Shown: piece after piece, positions 23,432 to 25,640 of the stretch | How positions within the stretch are numbered: position 1 is the stretch's first letter | How the letters are laid out: each line of letters begins with the position of its first letter | Assembly: GCA_039805565.1 (NCBI GenBank) | Contig: JBDLTZ010000127.1 | Span: 1 to 25,640 of the forward strand | Direction of reading: 5' to 3' | Source of the DNA: CALJIC01 sp039805565 | GTDB taxonomy: Bacteria > Chloroflexota > Chloroflexia > Chloroflexales > Roseiflexaceae | Length of the DNA: 25,640 bases | Notes under the pieces: model-generated | Told to the model about the DNA's origin: nothing | The model's input: the letters and a program-made list of their open reading frames with translations, nothing else | Databases searched by the model: none | Program-made: the position numbers and the translations under genes

Positions 23432-24403
23432 CTACCCGAACAGCCCGCGCAGGAACCGCACCTTCTCCTGCGTCTGGTACGTCGCCCCGCCCTCGTGGTG
23501 GTTGTAGCGGTACACGCAGATATCCTTCTCGCCTGCGTAGTGGTTGTACGCCGCGAACACCGTCGATGGCGGGCAGATCTCGTCCATCAGGCCCACCGAG
23601 AACAGCGCCGTCGCCCGCGCCCGCGTCCCCAGGTTCACGCCGTCGAAGTAGCTCAGCGTCTGGAACACCTGGTCCACCTTGTCGCGGTGGATCATGCAGT
23701 AGCGCGCGATCTCCTCGTACGGGTGCGCCGCCGTGATCTCCGTCGCCCGCCGGTAGTGGCACAGGAACGGCACGTCCGGCATGCAGGCCCGCACCTCCGG
23801 CACCAGCCCCGCGGCCGCGATGCTGATCCCACCGCCCTGGCTGCCGCCTGTCACCGCCACCCGCCCCGCGTCCACCGCCGGGTGACCTAGGGCCGCCTCC
23901 ACAGCCCGCGCCGCGTCCGCAAACACGCGCCGGTAGTAGTAGGTGGCCGGGCTCAGCACGCCCCGCGTCATGAAGCCCGGGAAGTGACCGTTGCTCCCGT
24001 CCGGCTCGGGGTCGGCCGTGGCCCCCGGCGACCACGCGCTCCCCTGGCCGCGCGTGTCCATCACCAGGTGCGCGTACCCTACGCTCGCCCACAGCAGCCA
24101 GTCGGTCGGGAAGCCGCGCCCTCCGCCGTAGCCGATGTACTCGACCACCGCCGGCACCGGTCCGCTGCGATGCCGTGGCAGCACCAGCCACCCCTTCACC
24201 GGCTGCCCGCCGTACCCCGCGAAGGTCACATCGTAGGTCTCAACCGCGCTCAGCCCCGCGTCGTACGGCTCGAAGCGCGCGTCCAGCGGCCGCCCGCGCG
24301 TCTCCTCCAGCGTCGCCCGCCAGAACGCGTCGAAGTCGGCCGGCTCCTCGCGCTGCGGCGCGTACCCCCGCAGTTGCTCCAGCGGCATGTCGAAGAACGC
24401 CAT
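23432..24403 (-). CDS. CE7 acetyl esterase (acetylxylan esterase / cephalosporin-C deacetylase)
   Basis: A 323-residue alpha/beta hydrolase of carbohydrate esterase family 7, which removes acetyl groups from xylo-oligosaccharides and other small acetylated substrates. The nucleophile is Ser188 in GGSQGGG; Asp274 (LMDEICPP) and His303 (NHHEGG) complete the triad. RGQG at 118-121 is the family oxyanion motif, and the N-terminal PADFDAFWRATLEE is typical. The length equals the family norm and no signal peptide is present, so it acts inside the cell on imported sugars. ATG 24403 is preceded by AGGAGA at six bases, which excludes the longer frame to 24523. It has its own promoter and terminator. 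Confidence 0.95.
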   Translation of the reverse strand: MAFFDMPLEQLRGYAPQREEPADFDAFWRATLEETRGRPLDARFEPYDAGLSAVETYDVTFAGYGGQPVKGWLVLPRHRSGPVPAVVEYIGYGGGRGFPTDWLLWASVGYAHLVMDTRGQGSAWSPGATADPEPDGSNGHFPGFMTRGVLSPATYYYRRVFADAARAVEAALGHPAVDAGRVAVTGGSQGGGISIAAAGLVPEVRACMPDVPFLCHYRRATEITAAHPYEEIARYCMIHRDKVDQVFQTLSYFDGVNLGTRARATALFSVGLMDEICPPSTVFAAYNHYAGEKDICVYRYNHHEGGATYQTQEKVRFLRGLFG

Positions 24404-24817
24404 TGTGGTCTCCTGTCTGTCGTGCGTCAGCGCCGCGCCATTATAGCGCCACAAGAGCGGCGTGAGGTGCCTGCAACGCAGAAGCGAGAGCAACGGTGAG
24501 CCTGGTGTGCAGTTTCGTGCCACGGCTGTTCAGCGTTCAGCGTTCAGCGTTCCATCTAGACGTTCTTCCGGGTGCCTCCCCACCGGTCCGTCTGATGCCC
24601 CGCCGGCTCGGCCGCGATACACTCACCTCAGCACCCGACTGTCAGTCCGCTGATGCGAACGGCGTCCGCGGCCACTCCCGCAGCGTCCCGCACACCGCAC
24701 CGCCGTCGCCGCCCCACTCCCAACCTCACGGCCTACGGTTCCCTGTGGCGGTGCCGCACACCCAGCCCGGCGGGGATGGCCCCGTCGAAAGATCCGCGTC
24801 AGCCAAGGAGATCCACC
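24404..24817. other. Divergent intergenic gap with heptad repeats
   Basis: No gene is recognised between the esterase and protease starts. Apart from the esterase promoter the gap holds three tandem GTTCAGC heptads (24528-24548, followed by a partial GTTCC). The protease ribosome site AAGGAG is at 24805-24810; I see no clear promoter for it. Confidence 0.55.
24440..24448 (-). promoter_or_regulatory. -10 box of the esterase gene
   Basis: CGCTATAAT at 24448-24440 on the minus strand contains a consensus TATAAT (24445-24440). Initiation near 24433 gives a leader of about 30 bases before ATG 24403. Confidence 0.55.
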
Positions 24818-25640
24818 ATGACCAGCGCGCCCTCCGCCGACATCCTCGGCGCCCTGTCCAACCAGCTCGCCGACGCCGTCGATCGCGCCCGCCGCGCAAT
24901 CGTTACCGTCAACGGCCGCCAGCGCCAGGCCGCCACCGGCATCGTCGTCGCCCACGGTCAGATCCTCACCGCCGACCACGTCCTTGAGCGCGAGGAGGAT
25001 CTCACCATCGTCACCGACGACGGCCGCACCCTCCAGGCCCAGTTCGCCGGCCGCGACGCCGCCGCCGACCTCGCGCTGCTCAGGGTCGCCGACCTCAACC
25101 TCGACCCGATCGCCAAGGCCGGCCCTGCTCGCGTCGGCCAGATCATCCTGGCCGTCGGCCGCCCGTCGCCCGCCGGCCCCATGGCCAGCCTCGGCATCGT
25201 CAGCGCCATCGGCGGGCCGCTCCGCACGCGGCGCGGCGGGGCCGTCGAGCAGGTCATCCAGACCGACGCCACCCCCTACCCGGGCTTCTCCGGCGGCCCG
25301 CTGATCGACTCCACCGGCGCCGCGCTTGGCCTGCTCACCACCGGCCTCGCGGGCGGCGTTGCGCTCGCCATCCCCGCCGAGATCGCCTGGCGCACCGCCA
25401 CGGCCCTCGCGCAGCACGGCAACGTCAGGCGCGGCTTCCTCGGTGTCAGCAGCCAGCCCGTCGCCATCCCCGAGGCCCAGCGCGCCGGGCGCAGCCATGA
25501 GGCCGGCCTCCTGATCGTCAAGGTCGAGCCCGGCAGCCCCGCGGCCCAGGCCGGCATGATCCTCGGCGACATCCTCGTGACGCTCGACGGCCATCCCGTC
25601 ACTGATACCGGCGACCTCCAGGCGCTCCTCACCGGGGACC
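24818..25640 (+). CDS. Trypsin-like serine protease with PDZ domain (HtrA/DegP-like), 3' end outside window
   Basis: At least 274 residues, open to the right edge. The protease domain (about 25-200) has the triad His54 (LTADHVL), Asp84 (AADLALL) and Ser158 (GFSGGPL). A PDZ domain begins near 205 (RRGFLGVSSQPV) and is still running at the edge (AAQAGMILGDILVTLDGHPV). HtrA proteases degrade or refold damaged proteins and normally work outside the cytoplasm. This one starts MTSAPSADILGALSNQLADA with no signal peptide or membrane anchor, so a cytoplasmic place or unusual export is implied. ATG 24818 follows AAGGAG by seven bases. The gap upstream of the ATG contains no in-frame coding that could supply a signal sequence. 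Confidence 0.9.
   Translation, partial: MTSAPSADILGALSNQLADAVDRARRAIVTVNGRQRQAATGIVVAHGQILTADHVLEREEDLTIVTDDGRTLQAQFAGRDAAADLALLRVADLNLDPIAKAGPARVGQIILAVGRPSPAGPMASLGIVSAIGGPLRTRRGGAVEQVIQTDATPYPGFSGGPLIDSTGAALGLLTTGLAGGVALAIPAEIAWRTATALAQHGNVRRGFLGVSSQPVAIPEAQRAGRSHEAGLLIVKVEPGSPAAQAGMILGDILVTLDGHPVTDTGDLQALLTGD

Noticed and set aside
23229..24191. Minus-strand frame overlapping the esterase in another register
   Set aside because: Glycine/arginine-rich shadow of the CE7 esterase, which has its catalytic triad in the other frame.

Overview
The window is a 25.6 kb piece of a high-GC bacterial chromosome. Family content (GAF/STAS and GAF/PAS sensor proteins, DUF2085 membrane proteins, a CE7 esterase, stand-alone trypsin/PDZ protease, DISARM) and short tandem repeats in intergenic regions fit a filamentous Chloroflexota (Chloroflexia, Roseiflexus/Kouleothrix-like). 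This taxonomic call is an inference; no rRNA or other marker gene is present.

Left part (1-7677): a class 1 DISARM anti-phage operon, cut by the window edge. It contains the C-terminal part of the adenine methyltransferase DrmMI, then after a 290-base repeat-rich gap DrmA (helicase), DrmB (DUF1998) and DrmC (phospholipase-D nuclease fold). drmA-B-C are tightly packed. The drmMI open frame changes sharply in base composition, which suggests its target-recognition region was exchanged. Directly downstream lies a broken VapBC-type toxin-antitoxin remnant (7781-8094), then a convergent gene for a small cysteine-pair protein (8144-8515).

Middle part (9034-13719): a lipoate-ligase/octanoyltransferase family protein, a RarD-like EamA transporter, an internally deleted Fpg (DNA glycosylase) remnant, a cysteine-free Rrf2 regulator whose promoter contains a perfect palindrome, and on the minus strand a compact three-gene operon DUF2085 - TlpA-like lipoprotein thioredoxin - DUF2085.

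Right-middle (13949-18237): an OmpR-type response regulator and a membrane GAF-PAS histidine kinase form a two-component system. They are followed by a protein with the layout of a B12-binding radical SAM enzyme that lacks the iron-sulfur cysteine motif.

Right part (18426-25640): on the minus strand a MoxR AAA+ ATPase, an amidohydrolase-GNAT operon, a GAF-STAS RsbR-like protein and a CE7 acetyl esterase. On the plus strand a trypsin/PDZ protease without a signal peptide runs off the window edge.

Two themes cross the whole window. First, nearly every monocistronic unit has a recognisable extended -10 box (TGCTATAAT, TGCTATGCT, TGGTATACT) 30-60 bases before its start codon, with poor -35 boxes. 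Second, all three convergent gene junctions hold inverted repeats built from heptanucleotide units (GCTGANN, GAGTNNT), and the same heptads occur as single arms in two other gaps. No tRNA, rRNA, CRISPR array or insertion sequence was recognised.
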